The notes beneath the pieces were generated by a model. The model saw only the letters and a list, made by a program, of their open reading frames with translations, had not been told where the DNA came from and did not search any database. Positions 15,886 to 24,523 of a DNA stretch of 64,000 nt are shown here, in pieces (position 1 is the first letter of the stretch; each line of letters begins with the position of its first letter). A program made the translations under genes and the position numbers. The DNA is from Archangium minus (GTDB lineage Bacteria > Myxococcota > Myxococcia > Myxococcales > Myxococcaceae): NCBI RefSeq assembly GCF_044360475.1, contig NZ_CP043494.1, positions 12,400,001-12,464,000 on the forward strand, given 5' to 3'.

Positions 15886-17865
15886 ATGAAAACTCCATTC
15901 ATGAAGAAGTGGCTCGCGGCCGCCCTGTGCGTGCTGACTCTCGGCGCGGGGACGGCCCTGGCCGAGCCCGACTCGTTCGGACTGGGCTCGGGGCGCAATG
16001 GGCCGCTCACCGTGGCGGGCAGCGGCACCATCATCAACAGCTATGCCCAGGTGACGGGAGCGCTGGCGACGGGGAACACCTCCATCCCCATCGAGCCCTG
16101 CACCGGCTGCTTCGCGGACGGCGATCTGGTGATGGTGTACCAGACGACGGGCATCACGCCGGTCCCCGCCTCGGGACTCCAGGAGCCCATCGATCTCACC
16201 AATAGCCCGGTAGGGCGCTGGGAGTTCGCGCGGGTGGCCTCGGTGACGGCGTCGACGCTGGAGCTGACGGCGCCGCTCGTCCACGAGTACGCAGCGAACG
16301 TGACCCAGGTCATCCGCGTGCCCGAGTACACCACGGTCACCATCGCCGCCGGTCAGGGCATCACGGCTCCCGCCTGGAACGGGCGCACGGGCGGTATCGT
16401 CGTGTTCCTGGCCAATGGCGTGGTGTCCAACAACGGGTTGATCACCGCCAGCGGTATCGGGTTCCGCGGGGGCCAGTACGTCAATGACATCACCGGGTTG
16501 CGCGGCTGCACGGGGGTGGATGAGCCAGCCCCAGCGGGCGCACAGAAGGGCGAGGGCATCGGAATCTCGCGCTACGGCGCTGAGCAGACCGGGCGCGGCA
16601 ACGTGGCCAATGGCGCGGGCGGCGGAGTCTGCTTCAAGTCGGGCGGTGGCGGAGGTGGTAATGGCGGCGCGGGCGGTCAGGGAGGACGCTCGGAGGCACC
16701 ATCCGACGGTGGCCGGGATGTTGGAGGATTGGGGGGCGCGGCGCTCACCTACTCGTCACTGAACCACCTCACGTTCGGCGGTGGCGGCGGGGCTGGGCAT
16801 AGCGCCAGTAACACAGGCGTGCCGGGCGGCAATGGCGGTGGCGCCATCTTCATCCGGGCCGATCAACTCACAGGCAATGGCAGTATCAATGCCTCGGGTA
16901 ACCTGGGGAGTGCATCGGCCTCGGATGGAAGCAGTGGCGGTGGAGCGGGAGGCTCCGTCTACCTGCGCGTCGCCAGAACGGCCGATTGTGCTTCGCTCTC
17001 CGCCAGTGGCGGCATCGGAGGCAACGTGAACATCCCCCGCGTGGGCCCTGGGGGTGGTGGTGGCGGTGGGCATGTTCTGTTCCAGGCTGCGGGAGGGAGC
17101 TGCGGCAGCAACATCTTCGCCACCCGCGCTGCGGCCGGAGTCCAACAGGATCCCACCGACCCCTCCTACGGAGCCCAGGCGGGCAGCAACGGCATTTCCA
17201 ACGTGCTGCCAGGCGGATTCGTCGTGCCACCGCCTCCCACGGTGGTCACACCGCCCAACGGCAGCATCACCAACAACAATCGTCCTCCCATCACGGGCAA
17301 GGCCCTGCCCAACGCCACGGTCATCATCTACCTCGATGGCGCCGAGCTCGGCTCGACGACGTCTGATGCCTCCGGCAACTACTCCCTCACCCCGCCCTCG
17401 CCGCTGTCCGACGGCGAGCACACGGTGCAGGCCGTCACGGAGTATCAGGCGGTGCGAGGCGCCAGGAGCGCGGTCAACACCTTCACCGTGGACACCAGGC
17501 CGCCAGACACCAACATCGTCTCCGGTCCGTCAGGCTTCACCCAGGAGCGGGATGCGACGTTCGAGTTCAGCTCGGACGAGCAGAACGTCACCTACGAGTG
17601 CAGCCTGGATAACGCCGAGTTCACTCCATGCCCGTCGCCCATCACCTTCATCAACCTGGCCGAGGGGCCGCATACCCTGCGGGTGCGCGCCCGTGATGCC
17701 GCGGGCAACGTGGATGACACCCCGGCCTCCCGGAGCTTCCGCGTCACCACCGCGGACCTCGCCCTCCTGGGCAGTGGCTGCTCGGCCACGGGCGGGGACT
17801 CCTCGCTGGTCCTGATGGGCCTGGGCGCACTCGCCGCGCTGGTCCGCCGTCGGCGCCACAACTAG
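15886..17865 (+). CDS. AgmC-like secreted Gly-rich surface protein with Ig-like domains and MYXO-CTERM tail
   Basis: 659 residues. Signal peptide MKTPFMKKWLAAALCVL...ALA. Residues about 25-440 match the layout of Myxococcus adventurous-gliding protein AgmC: DSFGLGSGRNGPLTVAGSG, then DGDLVMVYQTTG, VIRVPEYTTVTI, and long Gly-rich stretches (GGGGGGNGGAGGQGG). Two Ig-like modules follow: residues about 450-540 (PNGSITNNNRPPITGKALPN) and 545-620 (TFEFSSDEQNVTYECSLDN). The C-terminus has a GCS motif, a hydrophobic helix and RRRR, a MYXO-CTERM-type sorting tail processed in the myxobacterial outer envelope. A paralogue is encoded at 35659-37434. A role in gliding is family knowledge, not shown here. 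Confidence 0.82.
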   Translation: MKTPFMKKWLAAALCVLTLGAGTALAEPDSFGLGSGRNGPLTVAGSGTIINSYAQVTGALATGNTSIPIEPCTGCFADGDLVMVYQTTGITPVPASGLQEPIDLTNSPVGRWEFARVASVTASTLELTAPLVHEYAANVTQVIRVPEYTTVTIAAGQGITAPAWNGRTGGIVVFLANGVVSNNGLITASGIGFRGGQYVNDITGLRGCTGVDEPAPAGAQKGEGIGISRYGAEQTGRGNVANGAGGGVCFKSGGGGGGNGGAGGQGGRSEAPSDGGRDVGGLGGAALTYSSLNHLTFGGGGGAGHSASNTGVPGGNGGGAIFIRADQLTGNGSINASGNLGSASASDGSSGGGAGGSVYLRVARTADCASLSASGGIGGNVNIPRVGPGGGGGGGHVLFQAAGGSCGSNIFATRAAAGVQQDPTDPSYGAQAGSNGISNVLPGGFVVPPPPTVVTPPNGSITNNNRPPITGKALPNATVIIYLDGAELGSTTSDASGNYSLTPPSPLSDGEHTVQAVTEYQAVRGARSAVNTFTVDTRPPDTNIVSGPSGFTQERDATFEFSSDEQNVTYECSLDNAEFTPCPSPITFINLAEGPHTLRVRARDAAGNVDDTPASRSFRVTTADLALLGSGCSATGGDSSLVLMGLGALAALVRRRRHN

Positions 17866-17892
17866 GGACACACTCCACGCCGTGATTCGGGC

Positions 17893-17935
17893 CGGGCCCC
17901 CTTCCCTTCCTTGGGAAGCGGGGCCCGACTCTTTT
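17893..17935. terminator. strong bidirectional terminator hairpin
   Basis: GGGCCCC-CTTCCC pairs with GGGAAG-C-GGGGCCC around TTCCTT with a single bulged base, followed on the plus strand by GACTCTTTT. It lies between the convergent AgmC-like and DUF1304 genes. Confidence 0.75.
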
Positions 17936-17944
17936 CCACCCGAG

Positions 17945-18307
17945 TCAGTGGGCCAGGACCACCAGGGTCAGTGCGGCCACCGCGGGCACTGCCTGGACGA
18001 AGAGGATGCGCCGGTTGACGGTGAGCGCGCCGACAACGCCGGCCACGATGACGCACGCCAGGAAGAAGATCCTCGCCTGGAACCCCACGGGCTCGCTGGT
18101 GACCAGGCCCCACACCAGGCCGGCGGCGAGGAAGCCGTTGTACAGGCCCTGATTGGCGGCCAGCGGCGCCGACCGCTCGGCGAACTCCCGATCGGTTCCA
18201 AAAATCTTCATCCCGCGCGGGGTACGCCAGAGGAAGGCCTCCAGCACCAGGAAGTACACATGGATGACGGCAACCAGGCCCACCAGCAGCTGCGAGACCG
18301 TACTCAT
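17945..18307 (-). CDS. DUF1304 membrane protein
   Basis: 120 residues from the ATG at 18307. Four hydrophobic segments: LLVGLVAVIHVYFLVLEAF, GLYNGFLAAGLVWGLVT, RIFFLACVIVAGVVGAL, and VQAVPAVAALTLVVLAH. The motifs TPRGMKIFGTD and ANQGLYNGFLAAGL are hallmarks of the DUF1304 family, whose function is not established. It is divergent from an HxlR-family regulator, a common pairing, and the intergenic region holds two copies of a likely operator. I infer that HxlR controls it. Confidence 0.9.
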   Translation of the reverse strand: MSTVSQLLVGLVAVIHVYFLVLEAFLWRTPRGMKIFGTDREFAERSAPLAANQGLYNGFLAAGLVWGLVTSEPVGFQARIFFLACVIVAGVVGALTVNRRILFVQAVPAVAALTLVVLAH

Positions 18308-18355
18308 ATCCGTTCCCTTCGGTTCCTCCCGGCGCATTCGTGGCCGACGCCAGGG

Positions 18356-18374
18356 GTCAGTTGGTTCTTCAAAC
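18356..18374. promoter_or_regulatory. HxlR operator-like site 1
   Basis: GTCAGTTGG-TTCTT-CAAAC. Its reverse complement is GTTTG-N5-CCAACTGAC, the same element as site 2 at 18396-18414. Embedded in it is the inverted repeat TCAGTT-N9-AACTGA (18357-18377). Confidence 0.6.
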
Positions 18375-18395
18375 TGACTGCACCCTAGCACCTGG

Positions 18396-18414
18396 GTTTG
18401 GTTTTCCAACTGAC
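18396..18414. promoter_or_regulatory. HxlR operator-like site 2
   Basis: GTTTG-GTTTT-CCAACTGAC, matching site 1 on the other strand with identical spacing. It also contains the palindrome TTGG-TTTT-CCAA. It lies 17 bases before the regulator start, in the position of an autorepression site. Confidence 0.6.
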
Positions 18415-18430
18415 AAGTTAGAATGGGCGC

Positions 18431-18892
18431 ATGTCGAAGAAAGAGGCCGGTCCGCGGGTGTGCTCGCTGGCCGCCGCATTGGAGCTGGTGGGGGAGAAGT
18501 GGTCGCTGCTCGTGCTCCGGGAGGTCTTCTACGGGGTGCGGCGTTTCGAGGGCATCGCCCAGAACACGGGGGCGCCGCGAGACGTGCTCACCACGCGCCT
18601 GCGCAAGCTGTCGGACGCGGGCGTCCTGCAGCGGGTCCAGTATTCGGAGCGTCCGCCGCGCAGCGAGTACCAGCTCACCCAGGCGGGGCTCGAGCTCGCG
18701 CCCACGCTGCTCACCCTGCTACAGTGGGGTCAGCGGTGGGCCACGGACGTACCGGCCACCCGCGCCGCCTTCATCCACGACTGCGGGGAGCACCTCCAGT
18801 CGGTCCTCACCTGCCGGGCCTGCGGCCGCCACGTCACGGGAACGGATTTGAAGCTCGACCGGGAGGAGGACCCCCCACCCACCACCGGGTAG
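18431..18892 (+). CDS. HxlR family winged-helix transcriptional regulator
   Basis: 153 residues. CSLAAALELVGEKWSLLVLR is the classical HxlR opening: an early Cys, then the GEKWSLLVLRE helix. RRFEGIAQNTGAPRDVLTTR and RLRKLSDAGVLQRVQY make up the recognition helix and wing start. The N-terminal Cys could be a redox or electrophile sensor, as in several family members. A C-terminal CRACG adds another Cys pair (residues about 127-131), possibly a metal knuckle, which is beyond the core domain. It is divergent from the DUF1304 gene with two shared operator-like sites. Confidence 0.92.
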   Translation: MSKKEAGPRVCSLAAALELVGEKWSLLVLREVFYGVRRFEGIAQNTGAPRDVLTTRLRKLSDAGVLQRVQYSERPPRSEYQLTQAGLELAPTLLTLLQWGQRWATDVPATRAAFIHDCGEHLQSVLTCRACGRHVTGTDLKLDREEDPPPTTG

Positions 18893-18895
18893 TGC

Positions 18896-19966
18896 CTACG
18901 CCGAGGGCGAGCCCCTGCCGGAGGGCGAGGGGCAGGCTCTCGCGAGCGTGACCAGCAGCGAGGACATTTCGCCCGGGGTGAGCGTCTGGCTCGCCGCCCC
19001 GAGCGCCCTCGCCGCTCCCGGCATCCCGTCCACCACGCAGCTCGCCCCGTCCTGCGCCACCGTCAGCGCTCCCGCCTGGCGCATCGCCAGCAGCCCACGC
19101 GCGCCGTCCTCACCCATCCCCGTGAGCAACAGCCCCACCGCTCTGGAGCCGTAGAAACCCGCCACGCTCTCGAAGAGCACGTCCACCGAGGGCACCGCCA
19201 GGCCCCTCGACACCTGTGTCTGCAACCGGCCCCCACGCACCGCCAGGTCCCGGTCCGCCGGAGACACGTACACCGTCCCGGGTTCCAGCCACTCCCCGCC
19301 CTGCGCCGCCACCACCCGGTGCCCCGTGCCGCACAGCCAGCGCGCGAAGCCCGGCTCGAAACCCCGCACAATGTGCTGCGCCACCACCACCGGAAAGGGC
19401 GCGGGCGACGGCAACACGCGCAACATCTCGTACACCAGCGGCGGCGCTCCCGTGGACCCTCCGATCGCCAGCAGCGAGCAGGGTCTCGCCTCCGACGCGG
19501 GCACCACGAACGACGTCGCGGGCTGTACCACCGGCAGCCGCAGCGCCGTCCGTCTGCGGCCCACCACCCGCGCATGTGCCATCACCCGCACCGTGCGCAG
19601 CAGCCGCTCGCGGAACTCCTTCACCGCCTCCAGCCCGCCCACGATGGGCTTGGCCAGCACCTCCACCGCTCCCGCCCTCAAGGACTCGAAGGTCCTGTCC
19701 CTCCCCGGTGTGTCCAGCTGCCCGCTGAGCACCACAATGGGACAGGGCGTCGTGGCCATGATCTCCGAGATGGCATCCACCCCGTCCATCCCCCCGGGCA
19801 GGACCAGGTCCATCAACACCAGTTGGGGATTCCATCGCTGCACCGCCGCCACCGCGTCGCGGCCGTTGCTCACGGCCGGCAACAGCTCGATGTCCGGCTC
19901 ACGGCGCAAGATCTGCTCGAGGAAAGCGACGACCGAACGCGAGTCCTCAACCAGCAGCAGCTTCAA
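18896..19966 (-). CDS. cheB: CheB-type protein-glutamate methylesterase, orphan
   Basis: 356 residues from a TTG at 19966, chosen because GGGAGG lies eight bases upstream; a TTG 24 bases earlier (19990) is less well supported. Residues 1-115 are a receiver domain (LLLVEDSRSVVAF, phospho-acceptor Asp in LVLMDLVLPGG, Lys in VLAKPIVGG). The C-terminal methylesterase has its triad: Ser in AIGGSTGAPPLV, His in VAQHIVRGFEPGF, Asp in LTGMGEDGARGL. It would remove methyl groups from chemoreceptor glutamates. No CheA, CheW, CheR or receptor gene is nearby, so it probably serves a system elsewhere. It converges on the HxlR gene with three bases between stops. Confidence 0.93.
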   Translation of the reverse strand: MKLLLVEDSRSVVAFLEQILRREPDIELLPAVSNGRDAVAAVQRWNPQLVLMDLVLPGGMDGVDAISEIMATTPCPIVVLSGQLDTPGRDRTFESLRAGAVEVLAKPIVGGLEAVKEFRERLLRTVRVMAHARVVGRRRTALRLPVVQPATSFVVPASEARPCSLLAIGGSTGAPPLVYEMLRVLPSPAPFPVVVAQHIVRGFEPGFARWLCGTGHRVVAAQGGEWLEPGTVYVSPADRDLAVRGGRLQTQVSRGLAVPSVDVLFESVAGFYGSRAVGLLLTGMGEDGARGLLAMRQAGALTVAQDGASCVVDGMPGAARALGAASQTLTPGEMSSLLVTLARACPSPSGRGSPSA

Positions 19967-20055
19967 CTGTGCGGCCTCCCTACCCGTCAACGCTCACCCC
20001 AGGCCCAGGAAGGGAGCCTGTTCGAACACACCCTTTAACACATACGCCCGGTCGC

Positions 20056-20691
20056 TCACTTCTTGCCGGAGGACCGGGAGCCCTTGCGCAACGAAGCCGT
20101 CACCTTCACCAGCGCATCGTGCGGGCAGAGCGTGGTGTGCTTCGCCTTCTCGTAGCCACGCAGGGAGATATCGATGATGACCGGCTTGCCCGGAAGGCAC
20201 TCGAGCCCCACCGACACGGGCGTCTCTCCCTGATCCTTCCCATCCACCCGGACGTTGGCTCCGGCCGGCTCGGACTCGACCACGAGGATGGCCCCCTCGA
20301 ACGCGGCGCGCGACTCCCGCGTCACCGAGTTTCGCGAGGGTGCCTGCGGAGCCGGGGTGCGCTCCACCGGGGCCTCCTCCTCCGGGGCCGACGACTCTCC
20401 CGAGGACTCGGACTCCACCGGCTCGGAGAAGGTGGGCGTCAGGGTGAGCATCTGCGGCGCCGTGGACAGCTCGCCGAGGACCAGCGGGCGGACGAACAGC
20501 CCCACCGCTGCCAGGGCGCACAGCGCGGAGGCCAGCTTCAACACCGCGGCCACTGACTCGCTCCCGGCGCCAGCCCCACGGCCGGAAGGCACCGACGTCA
20601 TGGCCCGTGGCGGTCCTCCATCGGAAGCACGGGGTCCTCGCACGGGACCGGGGGAGGAGGGCGCCTGAGTCTGCGGTGCGTTGCTGTTCAT
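20056..20691 (-). CDS. PEGA-domain membrane protein
   Basis: 211 residues from the ATG at 20691, with GGAGGTGGAG just upstream. A Pro/Ser-rich cytoplasmic N-terminus of about 45 residues precedes one membrane helix (VLKLASALCALAAVGLFV). A Pro/Glu-rich spacer follows, then a PEGA domain (residues about 130-205: AILVVESEPAGANVRVDGKD, with ETPVSVGLECLPGKPVIID). PEGA modules are short surface beta-domains often attached to myxobacterial kinases. The gene follows the GspE-like ATPase by 27 bases, so they form an operon. Confidence 0.82.
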   Translation of the reverse strand: MNSNAPQTQAPSSPGPVRGPRASDGGPPRAMTSVPSGRGAGAGSESVAAVLKLASALCALAAVGLFVRPLVLGELSTAPQMLTLTPTFSEPVESESSGESSAPEEEAPVERTPAPQAPSRNSVTRESRAAFEGAILVVESEPAGANVRVDGKDQGETPVSVGLECLPGKPVIIDISLRGYEKAKHTTLCPHDALVKVTASLRKGSRSSGKK

Positions 20692-20718
20692 GACTCCACC
20701 TCCAGAGCTGCACCGAAC

Positions 20719-22245
20719 TCAGCCCACCACACGGAAGACCTCACGCAACGACGTGACCCCGGCATTCACACGCTCCAACCCCGCGGCGAGCAGCGGAATC
20801 ATGCCCTCCTGCACTGCGATGTCATGCGTCTGCGACGTGGGCACCTTGGTGTTGACGCACTCGCGAATGGCCGGGCTGACACGCAGCACTTCATAGAGGG
20901 CAGCACGCCCCAGGTAGCCGGAGCCATCGCAGCGCTGACACCCCGCCGCCGCGAAGAACGGACCCGTGGTGGGCAGACCCGCCGCCTCCAGCCGCGCCAG
21001 CTCGTCGATCTCCGGGCTGGTGGGGATGCGGCAGTGCGGGCACAGCGCGCGCACGAGCCGCTGCGAGATGCTCGCCACCGTAGCGGACGCGAGCAGGAAG
21101 GGCTCCACCCCCATCTCAATGAGCCGGTTGAAGACGCCCGCCGACGAGCTCGCGTGCACCGTGGTGAGCAGCAGGTGTCCACTGAGGCCAGCCTGGATGG
21201 CGGTGCGCGCCGTCTCCGCGTCACGAATCTCGCCCACCATGATGACGTTGGGATCCTGGCGCAGCACGGACCGCAGGCCCTGGGCGAAGGTGAAGCCCTG
21301 CTCGGCATTCACCTGCGTCTGGGAGAAGAGCGGTACGTCGTACTCCACCGGATCCTCAATGGTGGCGATTCGCGTCAGGTCCCCGCGCGTCTGCTTGATG
21401 TAGCCCAGCGAGGCATACAGCGTCGTCGTCTTGCCACTGCCGGTCGCCCCCGCGACGAAGATGACGCCCTGGGGAGCGTCGAGCAGGCGCTGGTAGGTGG
21501 TGAGGACCCCCTGGGGGAAGCCCAGCTTGCCCAGCTCGGGCAGGCGCACGGTGCTGCGGGCGATGCGCAGCGCCACGGACTCGCCGTGGTTGGTGGGCAG
21601 CAACGACAGACGGATGTCCGCCGGGCCCTCCTGGGTGCTGATGGCGAAGTGGCCGTCCTGGGGCCGGTCCGAGCGGAAGAGGACCGCCTTGCCCAGCACC
21701 TTGAGGCGGTTGATGAGGCGCGGGTGGTGCTCGCGCGGCAGCATCATCACCTCTTCGAGCACGCCATGAACGCGAAAGGCGATGCGCGTGCCCTGCTCCA
21801 GCGGGTGCATGTGCACGTCGCTGGCGCCCACGCGGATGGCCCCATCCAGCAGCATGTCCACGAAGGCGATCATGTCCGGCTCGGCACGCATGACATAGCC
21901 ACGCAGCACGACCTGCAGCTCGGCGAGCATCTCGCGCACGGCGACCGCCACATCCGCGTCCACCACCGCGAGCGGGGACAGGGACTGCCGCCGCGCGAAG
22001 GACTGGCGCGAGCGGCGGACCCGGCTCTCCGCCCAGGCCCCTCCCACGCCCAGCACAAGGCACAACCCCACACAGCCGAGCACAGTCGGTGTGACGGCAA
22101 GTCCGAGGAAGCGCAAGCCCAACCGGCGCGCGGTGTCCACGTCCTGGAGGGGATTCTGGTAGAGCCAGGCGCCGATGCTCCCGACGAGCACCAACAGGGT
22201 CAGCACCCACGTCGCCTGGGCGGCTCTTCGGAGAAGCTGAATCAT
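20719..22245 (-). CDS. GspE/PilB-type secretion ATPase with N-terminal membrane helices
   Basis: 508 residues. The C-terminal ~380 are a complete type II secretion / type IV pilus assembly ATPase: ASDVHMHP, Walker A GATGSGKTTT, IATIEDPVEY (Asp box), Walker B IMVGEIRDAETA, His box LLTTVHASS, and a zinc-type CPHC...CQRC pair. Unusually the usual cytoplasmic N1 domain is replaced by two hydrophobic segments (WVLTLLVLVGSIGAWLY and AVTPTVLGCVGLCLVLGVGG) in the first ~70 residues, so the motor is membrane-anchored. A PEGA membrane protein is encoded downstream in the same operon. No pilin, secretin or GspF is nearby. The substrate is unknown. Confidence 0.88.
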   Translation of the reverse strand: MIQLLRRAAQATWVLTLLVLVGSIGAWLYQNPLQDVDTARRLGLRFLGLAVTPTVLGCVGLCLVLGVGGAWAESRVRRSRQSFARRQSLSPLAVVDADVAVAVREMLAELQVVLRGYVMRAEPDMIAFVDMLLDGAIRVGASDVHMHPLEQGTRIAFRVHGVLEEVMMLPREHHPRLINRLKVLGKAVLFRSDRPQDGHFAISTQEGPADIRLSLLPTNHGESVALRIARSTVRLPELGKLGFPQGVLTTYQRLLDAPQGVIFVAGATGSGKTTTLYASLGYIKQTRGDLTRIATIEDPVEYDVPLFSQTQVNAEQGFTFAQGLRSVLRQDPNVIMVGEIRDAETARTAIQAGLSGHLLLTTVHASSSAGVFNRLIEMGVEPFLLASATVASISQRLVRALCPHCRIPTSPEIDELARLEAAGLPTTGPFFAAAGCQRCDGSGYLGRAALYEVLRVSPAIRECVNTKVPTSQTHDIAVQEGMIPLLAAGLERVNAGVTSLREVFRVVG

Positions 22246-22502
22246 GAGAGAGCCCGCACGCTAGCAGGTGGGTCCTCTTGCCTCAATTCCACGGACGCCC
22301 GTTGAGCAGGCAGGACAGCGCTCTTCAGCGGAAATCCTCACCACCGCCGCAGCCGTTCGCGGGCCGGCGAGGCGTGTGCGCCCACCAGGCACGGACCCAT
22401 GAGACGAGCGGACAAGTAACACCTCCCTCGCAAGCCGAGCAGGAACGGAGGATATCTCGTGCCGTAACTACCTTCTCCTGGAGCCCTGTCCGGGAGACGG
22501 AG

Positions 22503-23234
22503 ATGACCACAGCCCATCCCATCCTCGACTCCATCCGCGACGCGATGGAGCACCATCCAAACATCCACCTCACGCCACACCCAGTGCACCTGTCGCTTGA
22601 GAAGGGCGACGTGCTCATCCTGGACGGCGAAGTCCAGGACGTGGCCTCGAAGAAGCTCCTGCTGGAGGTAGCCGCGTCCACTCGGGGCGTGTCCGGCATC
22701 GTGGACCGGCTGCACGTGGTTCCCGCCAAACCCATGAGCGACACAGAGGTGTGCCAGCACGTGGTGGACGCGCTCCTGGACGAGCCCACCCTGCGCGACT
22801 GTGGCGTACGCGTGCGCGACGGCGGTGAGGTACGCGTGCTGCGGCCGACCGCCCCCGGCGTGCGCGGCTGCATCGACGTGCGCGTGGAAGACGGCGTGGT
22901 GACGCTGGATGGGGACATCAACAGCCTCGCCGCCAAGCGCCTGGCGGGGGTGCTCGCCTGGTGGGTGCCCGGTGCGCGCGACGTGGTGAACGGGCTCGGC
23001 GTGGAGCCTCCCGAGTCCGACAACGACGCGGAGCTCTCCGAGGCCGTGCACGTCGTGCTCGACAAGGACCCGTTCATCGACGCCGGGGAGATCGCCGTGG
23101 ACACCCATGGCCGCACAGTCACCCTGCGCGGCGTGGTCCACGGCGAGGCTCAGCGCCGCATGGCGGAGAACGACGTCTGGTACGTCTTCGGCGTGGACCA
23201 GGTGGAGAACCACCTCACCGTCCTCGCACCTTGA
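22503..23234 (+). CDS. BON-domain protein with three BON modules
   Basis: 243 residues from the ATG at 22503, preceded by GGGAGACGGAG; the upstream open frame has no start of comparable quality. Three tandem BON modules can be seen. Module 1 is ILDSIRDAMEHHPNIHLTPH through VSGIVDRLHVVP. Module 2 is VCQHVVDALLDEPTLRDCGV through DVVNGLGVEPP. Module 3 is ELSEAVHVVLDKDPFIDAGE through VFGVDQVENHLTVL. Each has the alpha-beta-alpha-beta-beta layout and a central Gly. BON domains bind phospholipid or sit in periplasmic stress proteins such as OsmY. No signal peptide is evident, so this copy may be cytoplasmic. It is divergent from the secretion-ATPase gene. Confidence 0.85.
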   Translation: MTTAHPILDSIRDAMEHHPNIHLTPHPVHLSLEKGDVLILDGEVQDVASKKLLLEVAASTRGVSGIVDRLHVVPAKPMSDTEVCQHVVDALLDEPTLRDCGVRVRDGGEVRVLRPTAPGVRGCIDVRVEDGVVTLDGDINSLAAKRLAGVLAWWVPGARDVVNGLGVEPPESDNDAELSEAVHVVLDKDPFIDAGEIAVDTHGRTVTLRGVVHGEAQRRMAENDVWYVFGVDQVENHLTVLAP

Positions 23235-23353
23235 GCGGGGCTCACCCCCACCTCCGGTGCTGGCCCGACTTAATATTCCAGGGTTACAGTGCTTGCCTGA
23301 ATGGGCCCGTCCAGGGTCCCCGAAGCACTGGTACCAAGAAGGAAGACACGTCG

Positions 23354-24523
23354 ATGAGCCGTCACCCCCTGCGCACCTGGATGCTGGCGGGCGCCCTCGC
23401 GGGCTCCCTGAGCCTGTCCTGTAGGGAGCCCGAGGAACCGTTCCCCAACATCGACGAGCTCGAGCTGCTCCAGAGCCTGCACACCCCCACGCACGCGCCG
23501 CCGAAGGACCCCACGAACAAGTACGGCGACAACCCCGCGGCGGCGGCGCTCGGCGAGCGGCTCTTCAAGGACCCGGGCCTGTCCCGGTGCGGCACCGTCT
23601 CGTGCCAGAGCTGCCATGACGGCGAGGGCCGGACCGTGGACACGCCCACGGCGACCGGCTGCGACGGCCAGCTCACCGGACGCAACCCGCCCACGGTGCT
23701 GAACTCGGGCTACAGCACCTGGTTCATGTGGGACGGGCGCGCGGACCGGCTGTGGAACCAGGCGCTGCTGCCCCTCCTGAGCCCTGTGGAGATGGCCTCC
23801 AGCCCCGACATCCTGCGCGCCCGCCTCTCCGAGCTCTACGCGGAGGACTACCGCGCCCTCTTCGGCAAGCTGCCCGCCGAGGAGACGGACGACAACCTGC
23901 TGCTGGCCAACTTCGGCAAGGCCATCGCCGCGTACGAGCGCACGCTCAACCGCAACGACGCCCCCTTCGACCAGGACGTCGTCCGCTTCCTCGCGGCGGT
24001 AGAGGCCGGCACGGCCGAGAAGGATCCCGCCTACCTCGGGCTGAAGACGTTCGTGCGCAAGGGCCAGTGCGCCGCGTGCCACAAGGGCCCCATGCTCAGC
24101 GACGACCAGTTCCACAACGTCGGGGTGAAGGACCAGAGCGGCAGCCAACGCGGCGTGGCAACGGCGGGCACCGAGATGCTCGCGTGGCCCTTCAACTCGG
24201 CGGGGCCCTACAGCGACGCGCCCACGGGTGTCGAGTCGACCCGGTTGCAGCGGCTGAGCAGCGATCTGCGGGAGAAGGCGTCGGAGATGGAGGGCGCCTA
24301 CAAGACGCCCACGCTGCGCAACGTGACGCTCACGGCTCCGTACATGCACACCGGAGAGGTGAAGACGCTCGAGGACGTCATCGAGCTGTACGACAAGGGC
24401 GGTGAGGCATCGGGCAGCTACGCGGGCGTGGTGTCGGAGACCATCAAGCCGCTGGAGCTCACCGATGAGGAGAAGCGGGCCCTGCTCAAGCTGCTCGAGT
24501 CGATGACGGGGGCGGCGAAGTAG
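23354..24523 (+). CDS. di-haem cytochrome c (MauG/CcpA peroxidase family)
   Basis: 389 residues from the ATG at 23354. The signal peptide ends at about Cys 24 (LAGSLSLSC), possibly lipidated although the lipobox is imperfect. Two haem c sites: CQSCH at about residue 92 and CAACH at about 240. Between them PTVLNSGYSTWFMWDGRADR is characteristic of the MauG/cytochrome-c-peroxidase fold, and TPTLRNVTLTAPYMHTGEVK provides the distal ligand region near the end. Such enzymes reduce hydrogen peroxide or oxidise protein side chains in the periplasm. The last 38 bases overlap the convergent bioY gene. Confidence 0.93.
   Translation: MSRHPLRTWMLAGALAGSLSLSCREPEEPFPNIDELELLQSLHTPTHAPPKDPTNKYGDNPAAAALGERLFKDPGLSRCGTVSCQSCHDGEGRTVDTPTATGCDGQLTGRNPPTVLNSGYSTWFMWDGRADRLWNQALLPLLSPVEMASSPDILRARLSELYAEDYRALFGKLPAEETDDNLLLANFGKAIAAYERTLNRNDAPFDQDVVRFLAAVEAGTAEKDPAYLGLKTFVRKGQCAACHKGPMLSDDQFHNVGVKDQSGSQRGVATAGTEMLAWPFNSAGPYSDAPTGVESTRLQRLSSDLREKASEMEGAYKTPTLRNVTLTAPYMHTGEVKTLEDVIELYDKGGEASGSYAGVVSETIKPLELTDEEKRALLKLLESMTGAAK

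Noticed and set aside
16600..17100. Gly-rich tandem stretches considered as a DNA repeat array or CRISPR
   Set aside because: The period is irregular and explained by Gly-rich protein sequence; no unique spacers.
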